A DNA stretch of 64,000 bases, taken from Gemmobacter aquaticus (GTDB lineage: Bacteria > Pseudomonadota > Alphaproteobacteria > Rhodobacterales > Rhodobacteraceae). Location of the stretch: assembly GCF_007859075.1 (NCBI RefSeq), contig NZ_VOAK01000011.1:744001-808000 (forward strand). Reading direction: 5' to 3'. The translations under genes were made by a program, and so were the position numbers. This document shows positions 14,255 through 23,271 of the stretch, piece after piece. How positions within the stretch are numbered: the stretch's first letter is position 1; each line of letters starts with the position of its first letter. The notes beneath the pieces were generated by a model, which saw only the letters and a list, made by a program, of their open reading frames with translations, did no database searches and had not been told where the DNA came from.

Positions 14255-15121
14255 ATGATCAGGGCGGTGGTGATGGAAATGGCGATGTCGGAGACCTTCT
14301 CGCGTCCAGCGGATCTCGATGCGGCGGTTCTGGCCGAGGTTCGCAGCCTGCGGGATGCGCTGAACTGGGCCTGCAACACGCTGCACTGTGAAATGGAGCA
14401 CCTGCGCAAGCTGTCGTCCTTCGAGATCGATCAGCTGCAACTGCGCTATCGCATGGCCATGGCCGCCCCGCCTGAGCGTTGTGGCCCTGACATGATCGCC
14501 CAGCCTGCGCGCGGCCCGATGGTGGCTGTCAGCCCCATGGGCCTGATGCCGGAAGGCGAGGCGGGCTGGAAGGTGGAACATGTCGGTTATCGTGGCCGCG
14601 ACTGCGCCCGTGCGGCTGATGCATTCGACGTGATGGAACGGCAGGCACGCCGCGCTGCCCGCAAGGGTGGCGAGCAGCAGGCGCCTTTGTTCTCTGCCCT
14701 GCAGGTCTCCACGGGACGGCGCTATGCCATGCTTGTCGAGCGGCATGCATCATCGGGCATGCGCTGCTCTTCGGTCGAGGCTCAGGGCGGCGGTAGCGGG
14801 CAAGGTGGATCGTTCATCGATACGGTCATCCATGAAGGCGACCTGATCCGCGCCATGCACCGCGCCATCGGTGACGGATCTTCGCTGGCAATTCGCCGCA
14901 TCCGCCCATCGCAGCGCGGCACAAGGGCCGGTATCCGTGACAGGGCGCTCGTTGATGCTGTCTGCTTGGGTGGGATGACGGTCAGTGCCGTGCTGTCTGC
15001 GCATGGGTGGTCGGTCTATGGCGACAATGTTACATCGGCGCGGCGAGCGCTGTGCGCTGCGCTGGATCGCATGACCATGGCCTATGCCCCACCGCGCGGA
15101 TCAAAGGGGATTGACGCTTAA
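14255..15121 (+). CDS. Phage protein of unknown function (288 aa)
   Basis: The protein begins with a helical region (residues 20-75, including SLRDALNWACNTLHCEME and LSSFEIDQLQLRYRMAM). The C-terminal half contains a conserved-looking helical stretch (GIRDRALVDAVCLGG, MTVSAVLSAHGWSVYGDN). That end resembles the phage antitermination or RusA-like regulators that close early operons, but I cannot assign a family. A later in-frame Met (MSETFSRPAD) is an alternative start. It is the last gene before a strong hairpin at 15158-15191, so it closes the early transcript. Confidence 0.7.
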   Translation: MIRAVVMEMAMSETFSRPADLDAAVLAEVRSLRDALNWACNTLHCEMEHLRKLSSFEIDQLQLRYRMAMAAPPERCGPDMIAQPARGPMVAVSPMGLMPEGEAGWKVEHVGYRGRDCARAADAFDVMERQARRAARKGGEQQAPLFSALQVSTGRRYAMLVERHASSGMRCSSVEAQGGGSGQGGSFIDTVIHEGDLIRAMHRAIGDGSSLAIRRIRPSQRGTRAGIRDRALVDAVCLGGMTVSAVLSAHGWSVYGDNVTSARRALCAALDRMTMAYAPPRGSKGIDA

Positions 15122-15157
15122 CTCAGCCGCCCGCATCTTGTGTGACATCATCGAGAC

Positions 15158-15191
15158 GTGCGCCCGGAGGGATACACCCTACCGGGCGCAC
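15158..15191 (+). terminator. Strong hairpin between early and late genes
   Basis: GTGCGCCCGG at 15158-15167 pairs exactly with CCGGGCGCAC at 15182-15191, and the inner bases AGGG and CCCT extend the stem. Only a weak T run follows (atttct), so it may be a terminator or a pause/antitermination target between the early genes and the late module. Confidence 0.5.
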
Positions 15192-15213
15192 GCATTTCTA
15201 GGGGGGTTGGGAC

Positions 15214-15930
15214 ATGGACACGTCTATGTCCATCGACACCGGGCCTTTCACCCTTGCCCTGCGCCAGATGGCCGAGCGTGATCTGCGTATCGCTGCCACC
15301 TGGGCACTGAACGACATGGCCGAGGATATCCGCCTCGATGTGCAGAAGCGCATGCAGGTGGTGTTCGATCGCCCGACACGCTGGACGCTGAATTCGTTCG
15401 AGGTCGTCAAGGCAAACCCGACCGGGTTGCAGGCTGTGGTGCAGCAGCGGGCTGGCTCGGCCTCGCGCCACTACCTGCGGGTCGAGGAAGAGGGTGGGCC
15501 GCGCCCGCAAACCGGGTTCGAGACGCTGCTGTCTCGCAGTCTGGCCTATGAGGGGATCATCCAGTCCATCGTGCCCGCCGACAATGCGCGGCTCGATGCA
15601 TATGGCAACTGGTCCTCGGGTGAGAAAAGCCGGGTGCTGTCGGATCTGCAGGCGCAGCGGGATGGCACGGCCAACAGCACGGCGGCATCGCGGAAGCGGC
15701 ACCGGGCGAGGGCACGCTACTTCGTGCCCAAGGGTGGGCTGACCGCCAATGCGATCTATAAGCGCGAGGCCAGCGGGCAGATCGGCGTGGTTGCTGTGAT
15801 CAGCGCCAAGGTGCCGGTCTATCAACAGCGCCTCGGCTTCTTCGATAATGCCGGGCGGATCTTCGAGGCCAAGATGCCGGATCATCTGGCCCGGACGCTG
15901 GCCAAGATGATGGCGAAGCGGTTCGGGTAG
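15214..15930 (+). CDS. Phage structural-type protein upstream of terminase (238 aa)
   Basis: The 238-residue protein has a start region with AERDLRIAATWALNDMAEDI, a conserved-looking core (FDRPTRWTLNSFEVVKANP) and a basic middle (RKRHRARARYFVPKG). This pattern is common in phage virion or tail-completion proteins of alphaproteobacterial prophages, where it is annotated as hypothetical. Its place directly before the terminase small subunit is unusual for a virion protein. No enzymatic motif was seen. A GGGGTTGGGA lies upstream of the ATG at 15214. Confidence 0.65.
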   Translation: MDTSMSIDTGPFTLALRQMAERDLRIAATWALNDMAEDIRLDVQKRMQVVFDRPTRWTLNSFEVVKANPTGLQAVVQQRAGSASRHYLRVEEEGGPRPQTGFETLLSRSLAYEGIIQSIVPADNARLDAYGNWSSGEKSRVLSDLQAQRDGTANSTAASRKRHRARARYFVPKGGLTANAIYKREASGQIGVVAVISAKVPVYQQRLGFFDNAGRIFEAKMPDHLARTLAKMMAKRFG

Positions 15931-15993
15931 GCCTTCGGGTCCTTCCGGGGCACCTCGGTAGCGCGGGTAATTCGCACCCCGCAGGTTCAGCCC

Positions 15994-16052
15994 GGCTTAA
16001 CTCGCTGAAAAGCCTTAACTGCCCGGCTAAACACGAAAAGGGCGGCTTAACT
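15994..16052 (+). repeat. Repeated GGCTTAACT boxes upstream of the late genes
   Basis: The box GGCTTAACT occurs at 15994-16002 and 16044-16052, with a one-base variant GCCTTAACT at 16012-16020 and a weaker copy GGCTAAAC at 16025-16032. They lie in the gap just before the terminase small subunit. Their spacing (18, 13, 19) suggests binding by a regulator of late transcription. Confidence 0.5.
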
Positions 16053-16082
16053 CTTGCAGAAATGCACAGAAAGGGATGCCTG

Positions 16083-16709
16083 ATGCTGAATGCGACGCAA
16101 CTGGCTGACCGGCTGGGCGTCTCGAAAGCGCGGGTATCGCAATACCTGTCCGAGGGGAAGCTCGTCGGGTGTTATGAAGGCGAGGGTCGCTCGCGGCGCT
16201 TCGATCTGTCGAAAGTGCAGGCGGCACTGCAAGGGCGCCTCGATCCGGGCCAGATGCTGGGCAATGGCGCCTCTACCAAGCGGGCGCTGACCGATCTAGG
16301 TGATCCGGGTGACGCTCCGGCGGATATGCGGCCGCGCCCTGCGGCCAAGACGGATGGCGCGCTATCGCCGCGCGATCCTGATCGCTACGAGCTGGCGCGC
16401 ATTCAGAACGCCGAAGAGGATGCACGGCGGAAGCGCCGGGACAATGAGCGTGATGAGGGCCGGTGGGTTCTCGCCGAAGAGGTCGAACGGTCGACGGCAA
16501 AGTTGCTGTCCCGTGAGATCGGGCAGTTCGAAACCGTGATCCGCGACGGCGCCCGCGCTATCGCCGATCGGTTGGGTGTCGATTTCCGGGAGGCCCGGCA
16601 GATCCTGATGCAGGTCTGGCGTGCGCATCGCGGGGAGAGGGCTGAAGCGCTGTCCGCCGAATCTCAGGCGGCCCCGATGACTGAGGCCGAGCAAGAGGCG
16701 AACGGCTGA
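16083..16709 (+). CDS. Terminase small subunit-like DNA-packaging protein
   Basis: The start at 16083 gives 208 residues. Residues 3-55 are a Nu1-like winged helix-turn-helix (ATQLADRLGVSKARVSQYL, then RSRRFDLSKVQAALQG), as in lambda gpNu1, followed by a linker and a helical C-terminal domain (LSREIGQFETVIRDGARAI). The family recognises the cos or pac site and loads the large subunit. Its stop overlaps the start of the large subunit (TGATG). An upstream in-frame ATG at 16062 is an alternative start. Confidence 0.85.
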   Translation: MLNATQLADRLGVSKARVSQYLSEGKLVGCYEGEGRSRRFDLSKVQAALQGRLDPGQMLGNGASTKRALTDLGDPGDAPADMRPRPAAKTDGALSPRDPDRYELARIQNAEEDARRKRRDNERDEGRWVLAEEVERSTAKLLSREIGQFETVIRDGARAIADRLGVDFREARQILMQVWRAHRGERAEALSAESQAAPMTEAEQEANG

Positions 16710-18772
16710 TGGGGTTTCTTGGTTCTGCGGAATCGGCGGTGCTTCGCGGCATCGCGCTGGCGATCCTGCCGCCGCCGCCGCCGGACATCACGCGCTGGTG
16801 TGAAGAGAATATCGAGTTTGACGAGCGGTCGCCGTTTCCCGGGCCGTTCCGCATCGACAGGTTTCCGTTCCTGCGGCGCATCCATGACGTTCTGTCCCCT
16901 GAGCATCCTTGCCGGGAAGTGACGGTGCGCGGGTCGGCGCAATGGGGCAAGACTGTCTCGGTTTTGAACCCGACCGTCGCCGCCTGGCATGAATATGGGC
17001 CGCTCGACAGTCTTGTCGTGCATCCCACGACATCTTCGGCGACCGAATGGGTGCGGACCAAATGGATGCCGATGCGGCGGCAGGCCCCGAGCCTGCGGCT
17101 GATCTTCGGGGACGGGCGTGGCGAGCAGACCGACACGTTACACAATCAGGAAACCATCCGGCGCGATGGAAGCCTGAAAGTGGTTTCTGCCGGGTCACCG
17201 GATGACCTGGCCGGCACCACCCGGCGCCTCGTCCTAATGGACGATGTGTCGAAGTTCGAAATGACGCCGAAGGGTGATCCCGAGCAGCTGGCCGTCAGCC
17301 GGGCGGCGGGCTTCGAGGATGCAAAGATCGTGCGCATCTCGACGCCTCAGGTCGTTGGGACGTGCCGAGTGTCGCGGGCCTTTACCCGGTCGACGCAGGA
17401 ATTCTACCACGTGCCATGCCCGCACTGCGGCAACATGGCTCCCCTGACATGGGAGAACTTTCGGAAGAACCTGCAGCCCGAACGGCTGTCGGCGGCGCAT
17501 TTCACCTGCGAGGCTTGCGGTTGCGTGATCGACCACAGCCACAAGGTCGCGATGGTCGCGGCGGGACAGTGGGTGGCACACAATCCCGCTGGTGACCATC
17601 CCGGGTTCCATCTTTGGCGCGCCTATGTTCCGCAGCGGGACTGGGCCAGCATCGCAGTGGAATACGCGCAAGTGATGGGCTGGACAGGGCTGGCGCTGAC
17701 CGAAGCGGGGCAGGCTGCGATGCGCGATCCGGTGGACGCGCAAACAGAGCAGACCTTCTGGAACGACGTCCTGGGTCTGCCCTATGAGCAGGCGAGCAAG
17801 GGCCCGGATTGGGAAAAGCTGCGCGACCGGGTCGAGAACGCGGACAGCGAGACCGGGCGGCCGATCCAGCGGGGGATGGTTCCGGCAACGGGTGTCATTC
17901 TCGCGGCTGGTGTCGACTGTCAGGGCGACCGTATCGAGGTGCAGATCGTCGCCTTCGGGCGGAACTATCGGCGGTGGGTGATCGACAATCAGGTGATCCC
18001 GCACCACATCAGCACGGATGAGGCCCGTGGCGCGTTGAACCAGCTTCTGAAAAGCAGCTGGCGCACCGAAGCCGGTCGGAGGATCGGCCTCGACGTGCTG
18101 GCGATCGACGGTGGCGCCTACACCGAGGATGTCTGGGACTGGGCGCTGACGCATCCGTTCACGCGGGTCATGGTGACCAAAGGCGCCACCAGCGCCATGG
18201 CACCGCCGCTGAAGCGGATGGAGTTCGACAAGCGCACGGATCGGATGGCGCGGCGCAAGCGCAAGCAGGGGTTCGTGGTGGGGGTCAGCCAGCTCAAGGC
18301 GGACTTCTACACATGGCTCGACAAGGTTGATCCGGCTGAGCGTGGGTTTTGCCGGTTCGCAGCAGGTCTTGGCGACGAATACTACCGTCAGATCACCTCT
18401 GAGGTGCGCATCCTGAAACGGGCCACCTCGGGCGTGATGGTCAGCCGGTGGGTGATTGCCGAGGCGGGGCGCCGCAACGAGGCGCTCGACACGATGATCA
18501 TGGCTGAAGCCGGTGCCCGCTACAAACAGTGGACCTACATGAGTGATGCGGCTTGGGACCAGCTCGATGCCGAACGTGGCGGACCAGCCGAGGAACCGCA
18601 AGGCGATCTGTTCAGCCTCGCGATCCCGGTTGTAGCGCCGCAGCCGGTGGCCGAGACCCCGGAACCGCCCACCGTGCCGCCGGTATCTGGGCAGATCGCG
18701 CCGCGGCCAACCGCAGCGCCGCAAGTGGATGATGGCCCCGCATGGGTGCCCGAACGGAAGGACTGGATATGA
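16709..18772 (+). CDS. Terminase large subunit (lambda gpA type)
   Basis: The 687-residue protein is the ATP-driven DNA-packaging motor and nuclease. The ATPase shows GSAQWGKT as Walker A (75-82) and LVLMDD as Walker B (174-179). A zinc-ribbon-like pair CPHCGNM and CEACGCV lies near residues 235-275. The nuclease part begins at GVDCQGDRIEVQIV and contains further acidic residues (DVLAIDGGAYTEDVW). The length fits lambda gpA (about 640). The C-terminal 70 residues are proline-rich, a likely prohead docking tail. It is followed by gpW in ATGA overlap. Confidence 0.96.
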   Translation: MGFLGSAESAVLRGIALAILPPPPPDITRWCEENIEFDERSPFPGPFRIDRFPFLRRIHDVLSPEHPCREVTVRGSAQWGKTVSVLNPTVAAWHEYGPLDSLVVHPTTSSATEWVRTKWMPMRRQAPSLRLIFGDGRGEQTDTLHNQETIRRDGSLKVVSAGSPDDLAGTTRRLVLMDDVSKFEMTPKGDPEQLAVSRAAGFEDAKIVRISTPQVVGTCRVSRAFTRSTQEFYHVPCPHCGNMAPLTWENFRKNLQPERLSAAHFTCEACGCVIDHSHKVAMVAAGQWVAHNPAGDHPGFHLWRAYVPQRDWASIAVEYAQVMGWTGLALTEAGQAAMRDPVDAQTEQTFWNDVLGLPYEQASKGPDWEKLRDRVENADSETGRPIQRGMVPATGVILAAGVDCQGDRIEVQIVAFGRNYRRWVIDNQVIPHHISTDEARGALNQLLKSSWRTEAGRRIGLDVLAIDGGAYTEDVWDWALTHPFTRVMVTKGATSAMAPPLKRMEFDKRTDRMARRKRKQGFVVGVSQLKADFYTWLDKVDPAERGFCRFAAGLGDEYYRQITSEVRILKRATSGVMVSRWVIAEAGRRNEALDTMIMAEAGARYKQWTYMSDAAWDQLDAERGGPAEEPQGDLFSLAIPVVAPQPVAETPEPPTVPPVSGQIAPRPTAAPQVDDGPAWVPERKDWI

Positions 18773-18972
18773 GCTACACGCAAGCCCAGGTCGACGCGCT
18801 GCGCGCAGCCATCGCCACCGGCGCTCTGGAAGTCCAGAACGGTCAGGAGCGGGTCAAGTATCGCAGCCTCGAGGAGATGCAGCGCGTTCTCGCGATGGCG
18901 GAAGCCTCGATGGCTGGTGCGGCAAGTGCCCGCCCGACGCATTTTCATCCGACCTTTGATCGCGGCCTCTGA
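18769..18972 (+). CDS. gpW-like head-tail joining protein
   Basis: The start at 18769 (MSYTQAQVDALRAAI) gives 67 residues, matching the size and helix-hairpin-helix pattern of lambda gpW (TGALEVQNGQERVKYRSLEE, then MQRVLAMAEASM). gpW binds the portal side of the head and is needed for tail attachment. It lies between large terminase and portal, the standard lambda order, and overlaps the terminase stop by four bases. Confidence 0.9.
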   Translation: MSYTQAQVDALRAAIATGALEVQNGQERVKYRSLEEMQRVLAMAEASMAGAASARPTHFHPTFDRGL

Positions 18973-18983
18973 GGGGATTGGGT

Positions 18984-20465
18984 ATGAACCTGCTTGACCG
19001 CGCAATCGGGGCAGTCGCGCCGATGGCTGCGCTACGCCGTGTGCGGGCTAGGGCTGCTCTGAAGGCCGTGATGCACTTTGAGGCGGCAACGGCTGGTCGG
19101 CGCGGGGCGTCCTGGCGTCCTGCCGCGAGTGACGCCGACACCGCCGCCGATCCGGCCCGTCAGCGGCTGGCCTTCATTGCGCGGGACATGGTGCGCAACA
19201 CGGCCTTCGCAAGCCGTGTGCAGGGCGTTGTGGCCAACAATGTGGTGGGCGATGGCATCATCCCGAAAGTAAGGGGGAAGTCGAAGGCTGCTCGCCAGAG
19301 CCTGCTGGCGGCGATCGAGGCGCATTGCGACACCACGGCGATTGATGCGGATGGCCGGCAGAACCTCTATGGCCTGCAGCGCCTCGTGATGAACACCGTG
19401 GTCGAGGCCGGTGAGGTTCTGATCCGGCGGCGCCCGCGTGACCTTTCGGACAAGCTGCCGCTGCCGTTCCAGATCCAGATCCTCGAGCCCGACTATCTGG
19501 ACGACAGCCGCGATGGCCAATTGGACAACGGCAACATTGTCGAAGGCGGGATCGAGTTCGACAGGATCGGGCGCAGGGTAGCCTATTACCTGTTCTCGCA
19601 GCATCCCGGCGCGATGGGGTCGCTGCGTCGTCGTTGGGAAAGCCACCGCATCCCGGCGGATTCGGTCTTGCACATCTACCGTCAGGACCGCCCGGGACAA
19701 ATGCGCGGTGTCAGCTGGTTTGCGCCGGTTGCGCTACGGTTGCAGGACTTTGCAGATGGGCAAGATGCCCACCTGATGCGTCAGAAGATTGCGGCCTGCT
19801 TCACGGCATTCCGTGTAGCGCCGGATGCCGAGCATCCCGGCACCGATCCGCAGGACCCTGCCGGGCTCTCCAGCCTGTCGCCGGGTCGGGTGCAGAGCCT
19901 GCAGCCGGGTGAGGATATCCGCTTTGGCACACCGCCCGGCGTGACAGGCGTCGAAGAATTTTACCGCTGGGTCATGCGCGCTGTCAGTGCGGACATGGGC
20001 CTGACCTATGAGGCTGTGACCAACGACTTTTCGGGCGTCAACTTTTCCTCGGCGCGCATGGCGCGGATGGAGATGGATCGGAACGTCAGCAGCTGGCAAT
20101 GGCTGATGATGGTTCCTCAGATGATGCAGCCGATCGGGCGCTGGATCATCGAAGACTGGGCCATCGTGAACGGCAAGAATCCGGCCAGCGTGTCGCTGGA
20201 CTGGGTGCCGCCGCCGCGGGTGATTGTCGATCCGACCCGGGAAATCCCGGCCATGGCCGACCAGGTGCGGGCAGGGTTCACCAGCCGCGGCGAGATCGTC
20301 CGGCGGCTCGGATACGATCCGGAGCGGGTCAACGAGGAAATTGTCGAAGAGCGCGCAGCCGACCGCGTGGCAGGGCTGATCTTCGACAGCGATGCGGGCG
20401 CGGTGAAGGGGCTGCGGCCCTATCCACCCGAAGATGCGCCCCCTCAAAAAGGAGATGAGGCATGA
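18984..20465 (+). CDS. Portal protein (lambda gpB type)
   Basis: The 493-residue protein is the lambda-family portal through which DNA enters and leaves the capsid. It shows the N-terminal ARQRLAFIARDMVRN region, NNVVGDGI, the core QILEPDYLDD, and GVSWFAPVALRLQDF. The ATG at 18984 is preceded by GAGGGGATT, a good ribosome binding site; an in-frame TTG six bases earlier is less likely. The stop overlaps the protease-capsid start by four bases. Confidence 0.95.
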   Translation: MNLLDRAIGAVAPMAALRRVRARAALKAVMHFEAATAGRRGASWRPAASDADTAADPARQRLAFIARDMVRNTAFASRVQGVVANNVVGDGIIPKVRGKSKAARQSLLAAIEAHCDTTAIDADGRQNLYGLQRLVMNTVVEAGEVLIRRRPRDLSDKLPLPFQIQILEPDYLDDSRDGQLDNGNIVEGGIEFDRIGRRVAYYLFSQHPGAMGSLRRRWESHRIPADSVLHIYRQDRPGQMRGVSWFAPVALRLQDFADGQDAHLMRQKIAACFTAFRVAPDAEHPGTDPQDPAGLSSLSPGRVQSLQPGEDIRFGTPPGVTGVEEFYRWVMRAVSADMGLTYEAVTNDFSGVNFSSARMARMEMDRNVSSWQWLMMVPQMMQPIGRWIIEDWAIVNGKNPASVSLDWVPPPRVIVDPTREIPAMADQVRAGFTSRGEIVRRLGYDPERVNEEIVEERAADRVAGLIFDSDAGAVKGLRPYPPEDAPPQKGDEA

Positions 20466-22525
20466 ACGAGATCAGGCTCTACGGCAGCGTCGGGGGCAGC
20501 TGGTGGGATGAAGAGTTCTTCACCGCCGCCCAGGTGCGCGAGCAGCTGGACAGCGTGTCAGGCCCCCTGACTGTCCGGATCAACTCCGGTGGCGGGATCG
20601 CCTCGGAAGGGCAGGCGATCTACACCATGCTGGTCGACTATCCAGACGAGGTGCATGTGGTGATCGATGCGGTGGCCATGTCGGCCGCCAGCCTGATCGC
20701 CATGGCGGGCGACACGATCACCATGCGCCTTGGTAGCTACATGCTGGTGCATGACCCGGCTAATCCGGGGACCGATGGACGTGGGACGGCGGACGATCAC
20801 ACTCGAGCAGCCAAGCAACTCGAGATTATCTCGCGCTCTTATGCTGCCGTATATGCGAAGCGCGCCGGGATCAGTGTCGAGGAAGCTCGGCAGATCATGC
20901 GCGACGAAACCGTAATGGACGGACCTACCGCGCTGATGATGGGCTTTGCGACGGCCGTCGATGAGGCCGTCGAGGCCGAGCCGGTCGCGCGGTTCGACTA
21001 CAGGATTTACGCCCACGCGCCGCAGTCGCTGCGCGAGGCTTCACAGGTTCTGGGCGCACAGCCCGGAAAGGCGGCCATTGTGGCCATGATGTCGGGCATG
21101 CCCCGCAAACCGAAACAGGAGACCACGATGGCGGAAGAAGCCACCGAAACGCCGGCGGTGGAGGCCGCCGAAGAGGAACTGACCCAAACCGAATCCGGCG
21201 AGGGACAGCAGGAAGAACAGCCCGCACCTGAGACAGTGACGGCATCGGCCGCTGATCGCCAGCGCGCGGCGCGCATCCGCGACACCGTGGCCATGGCCGG
21301 ATTCGAGCCGACGATGGCGCTCGACATGATCACCCGTGGCCTCTCCGCCGAACAGGCGCTGGCCGAAGTCCTGACGAAACGCAAAGAGGGAGACGCGACC
21401 ATGAGCGGCGCGAACCATTCGGGTCACCGCCCGGCCACGATCACCGCAGATGCGCGTGACAAGTTCCGCGAGGGTGCCGAGCGCGCCCTGATGATGAAGG
21501 CAGGCCTGAAAGGCGGCGAGCGGAACGAGTTTTCCAGCTTTTCGCTGGCCGAGATGGCGCGCGAATGCTTGATCGTGTCGGGCCACAATGGCCGCTTTAC
21601 CACGGCCTCTGAAATGGTGGGCCATGCCTTCACCATGGCTGGCGCTCATTCGACCAGCGACTTCGGCAAAATCCTGCAGAACATTCAGGGCAAATCTGCA
21701 CTGGCTGGCTGGGATGAGCAGCCCGAAACCTATCCTTTGTTCACGCGCGCGATCCCACTCAGCGACTTCAAGGAAACATCCGTTGTCGGGTTGGGCCTCA
21801 CTTCCTCCCTGCCCAAGGTCGAAGAGGGCGCCAACTACACGTACGGCACTGTGTCGGACCGCAGTGAGAAAATCGTTCTCGCCAAGTACGGCCAGCTCTT
21901 CAGGATTACTCGTGAGGCCATCCTTGGCGATGAAATGGGGATGCTTGCAGAGGTTCCGCGGAAGCTCGGCCGTGCCGCACGCCGCACGATCGGCGATCTG
22001 GTCTTTGCGGTGATCAATGGCAACCCTGTGATGTCTGACGGTGTTGCGCTGTTCCATGCCACCCATGCCAACTTGGCAGGAACGGTAGGTGCGCCCAGTG
22101 TGACAACCATGTCGGCGGCGCGGACTGCGATGCGCACCCAGCGTGAAAAGGCAGGTGGGCCGGTGCTGAACATCGCGCCGAAATACATGCTTGTTCCGGC
22201 GGCACTGGAAACGGTTTCGATGCAGCTGCTGACCTCGAGCTTCGAGCCGACCGCGAACAAGGGGCATGCCACCAACCCTGTTGCGGGCATGGCTGAGCTG
22301 ATCGTTGATGGCCGCCTCGATGCTGTCTCGTCCACCGCTTGGTATCTGGCCGCTGATCAGCGTGCCTTTGACACCATCGCGGTTGGCTATCTGAATGGCG
22401 TGCAGGAGCCTTTCATCGAGCAGCAGCAGATGTGGACGGCAGACGGGGTGGAGATGAAGGTCCGCATCGATGCGGGCGTTGCTCCGCTCGACTTCCGCAC
22501 CCTCTACAAGAACGCCGGCGCCTGA
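20462..22525 (+). CDS. ClpP-like prohead protease fused to Mu-like major capsid protein
   Basis: Residues 1 to about 190 are a ClpP/S14-type protease: VRINSGGGIASEGQAIY, the nucleophile Ser77 in AVAMSAASLIAMAGD and His97 in YMLVHDPAN. An acidic, Glu/Gln-rich linker (about 220-275) could act as scaffold. From about residue 320 to the end (687) the sequence is a Mu-like HK97-fold capsid (EYSLAEMARECL-type segment, VSDRSEKIVLAKYGQLFRIT, FHATHANLAGT). Such protease-capsid fusions occur in several phage groups. Two internal in-frame ATGs with good ribosome binding sites (21128 and 21401) could give free scaffold-capsid and capsid. Confidence 0.93.
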   Translation: MNEIRLYGSVGGSWWDEEFFTAAQVREQLDSVSGPLTVRINSGGGIASEGQAIYTMLVDYPDEVHVVIDAVAMSAASLIAMAGDTITMRLGSYMLVHDPANPGTDGRGTADDHTRAAKQLEIISRSYAAVYAKRAGISVEEARQIMRDETVMDGPTALMMGFATAVDEAVEAEPVARFDYRIYAHAPQSLREASQVLGAQPGKAAIVAMMSGMPRKPKQETTMAEEATETPAVEAAEEELTQTESGEGQQEEQPAPETVTASAADRQRAARIRDTVAMAGFEPTMALDMITRGLSAEQALAEVLTKRKEGDATMSGANHSGHRPATITADARDKFREGAERALMMKAGLKGGERNEFSSFSLAEMARECLIVSGHNGRFTTASEMVGHAFTMAGAHSTSDFGKILQNIQGKSALAGWDEQPETYPLFTRAIPLSDFKETSVVGLGLTSSLPKVEEGANYTYGTVSDRSEKIVLAKYGQLFRITREAILGDEMGMLAEVPRKLGRAARRTIGDLVFAVINGNPVMSDGVALFHATHANLAGTVGAPSVTTMSAARTAMRTQREKAGGPVLNIAPKYMLVPAALETVSMQLLTSSFEPTANKGHATNPVAGMAELIVDGRLDAVSSTAWYLAADQRAFDTIAVGYLNGVQEPFIEQQQMWTADGVEMKVRIDAGVAPLDFRTLYKNAGA
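21117..21403 (+). promoter_or_regulatory. Internal ribosome binding sites within the protease-capsid gene
   Basis: AGGAGA at 21117-21122 lies five bases before the in-frame ATG at 21128 (residue 223, MAEEATE). GAGGGAGA at 21386-21393 lies seven bases before the in-frame ATG at 21401 (residue 314, MSGANHSG). Both fit internal starts, the second giving a capsid of 374 residues without protease. Confidence 0.5.
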
Positions 22526-22543
22526 TCCGGACTGACCTGATGT

Positions 22544-22580
22544 GACGAAGGGGCGGCCATCGTGCCGCCCTTCGTCGTTC
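22544..22580 (+). terminator. Hairpin terminator after the capsid gene
   Basis: GACGAAGGGGCGGC (22544-22557) pairs with GCCGCCCTTCGTC (22564-22576), a 13-bp stem with one bulged G, followed by a short pyrimidine stretch (gttctgc). It can lower transcription into the tail genes or stabilise the capsid message. Confidence 0.6.
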
Positions 22581-22607
22581 TGCAACCATGAAACCTGAGG
22601 GTTGAAC

Positions 22608-22937
22608 ATGAAAAACTACGTCGACAACGGCGATACCGTCACGGTCGCCGCCCCGTATGCCGTCACCTCGGGCCTTGGCGCGCTGGTCGGCACCCTGTTT
22701 GGTGTCGCGCAAGCCGATGCCGCAAACGGCGCCACGGTCGTGCTTGTCACGCGCGGCACCTTCGATCTCGTGAAGGCAGCATCGCAGGCCTGGACGGTCG
22801 GCGCTGCGATCTATTGGGACAACGCCGCGCGCGCATGCACCACCACGGTGGGTTCCAACACGCTCATCGGCAAGGCCGTCGCGGCAGTCGGCGGCGGTGC
22901 TGGCGAGACCATTGGTCGCGTCCGGCTGAACGGCTAA
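22608..22937 (+). CDS. DUF2190 capsid cement-like protein
   Basis: The 109-residue protein matches the DUF2190 family of phage decoration/cement proteins: MKNYVDNGDTVTVAAPYAV, GALVGTLFGVAQADAANG and WTVGAAIYWDNAARACTT. These proteins sit on the outside of the capsid and stabilise it. Length is usual for the family. The start is the ATG at 22608, preceded by TGAGGG. Confidence 0.93.
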   Translation: MKNYVDNGDTVTVAAPYAVTSGLGALVGTLFGVAQADAANGATVVLVTRGTFDLVKAASQAWTVGAAIYWDNAARACTTTVGSNTLIGKAVAAVGGGAGETIGRVRLNG

Positions 22938-22941
22938 CGCC

Positions 22942-23271
22942 GTGTCCGGCCTGTTCTCCGGCATGTCCGGGATCATCGTCGGCACCTTCGGCCAACCGGA
23001 TATCCTCTACGTGCCGAGAGTCGGCGGTGCGAGGCGCATTCCCGGCGTGTTTCGCGAGGCACCGACCGAGGCGATCGATCAGGACGGGCACCCTGTCCTG
23101 ATCGTTGCCCCGACATGGCGGGTGCAGCGCCATCTCGTGCCGGAAATCGCCAAGGGCGACCGGGTCGAGCCTGGGAATGGCAAGATCTATGCCGTGTTGG
23201 ATCACGACCCGTCAGGATCGCCCGCCGAGGATGCCTTCCTGATCTGTAAATTGGAAAGGATCTTCGATTGA
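22942..23271 (+). CDS. Head-tail joining protein (gpFII-like)
   Basis: The GTG start at 22942 follows the DUF2190 stop by four bases. The 109-residue protein looks like the phage attachment family of lambda gpFII: YVPRVGGARRIPGVFREA, then RVQRHLVPEIAKGDRV and YAVLDHDPSG. gpFII bridges gpW and the tail tube top. The stop overlaps the TTG start of the next gene by four bases. The family call rests on pattern and position. Confidence 0.75.
   Translation: MSGLFSGMSGIIVGTFGQPDILYVPRVGGARRIPGVFREAPTEAIDQDGHPVLIVAPTWRVQRHLVPEIAKGDRVEPGNGKIYAVLDHDPSGSPAEDAFLICKLERIFD

Noticed and set aside
13821-14258. A 145-codon frame running through the iteron field after the primase
   Set aside because: Its sequence is dominated by the iterons (repeated Gly-Thr, Ser-Leu-Pro and Val-Pro-type strings), shows no domain, and its codons are explained by DNA repeats on both strands. 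A non-coding origin is more likely, though translation cannot be excluded.
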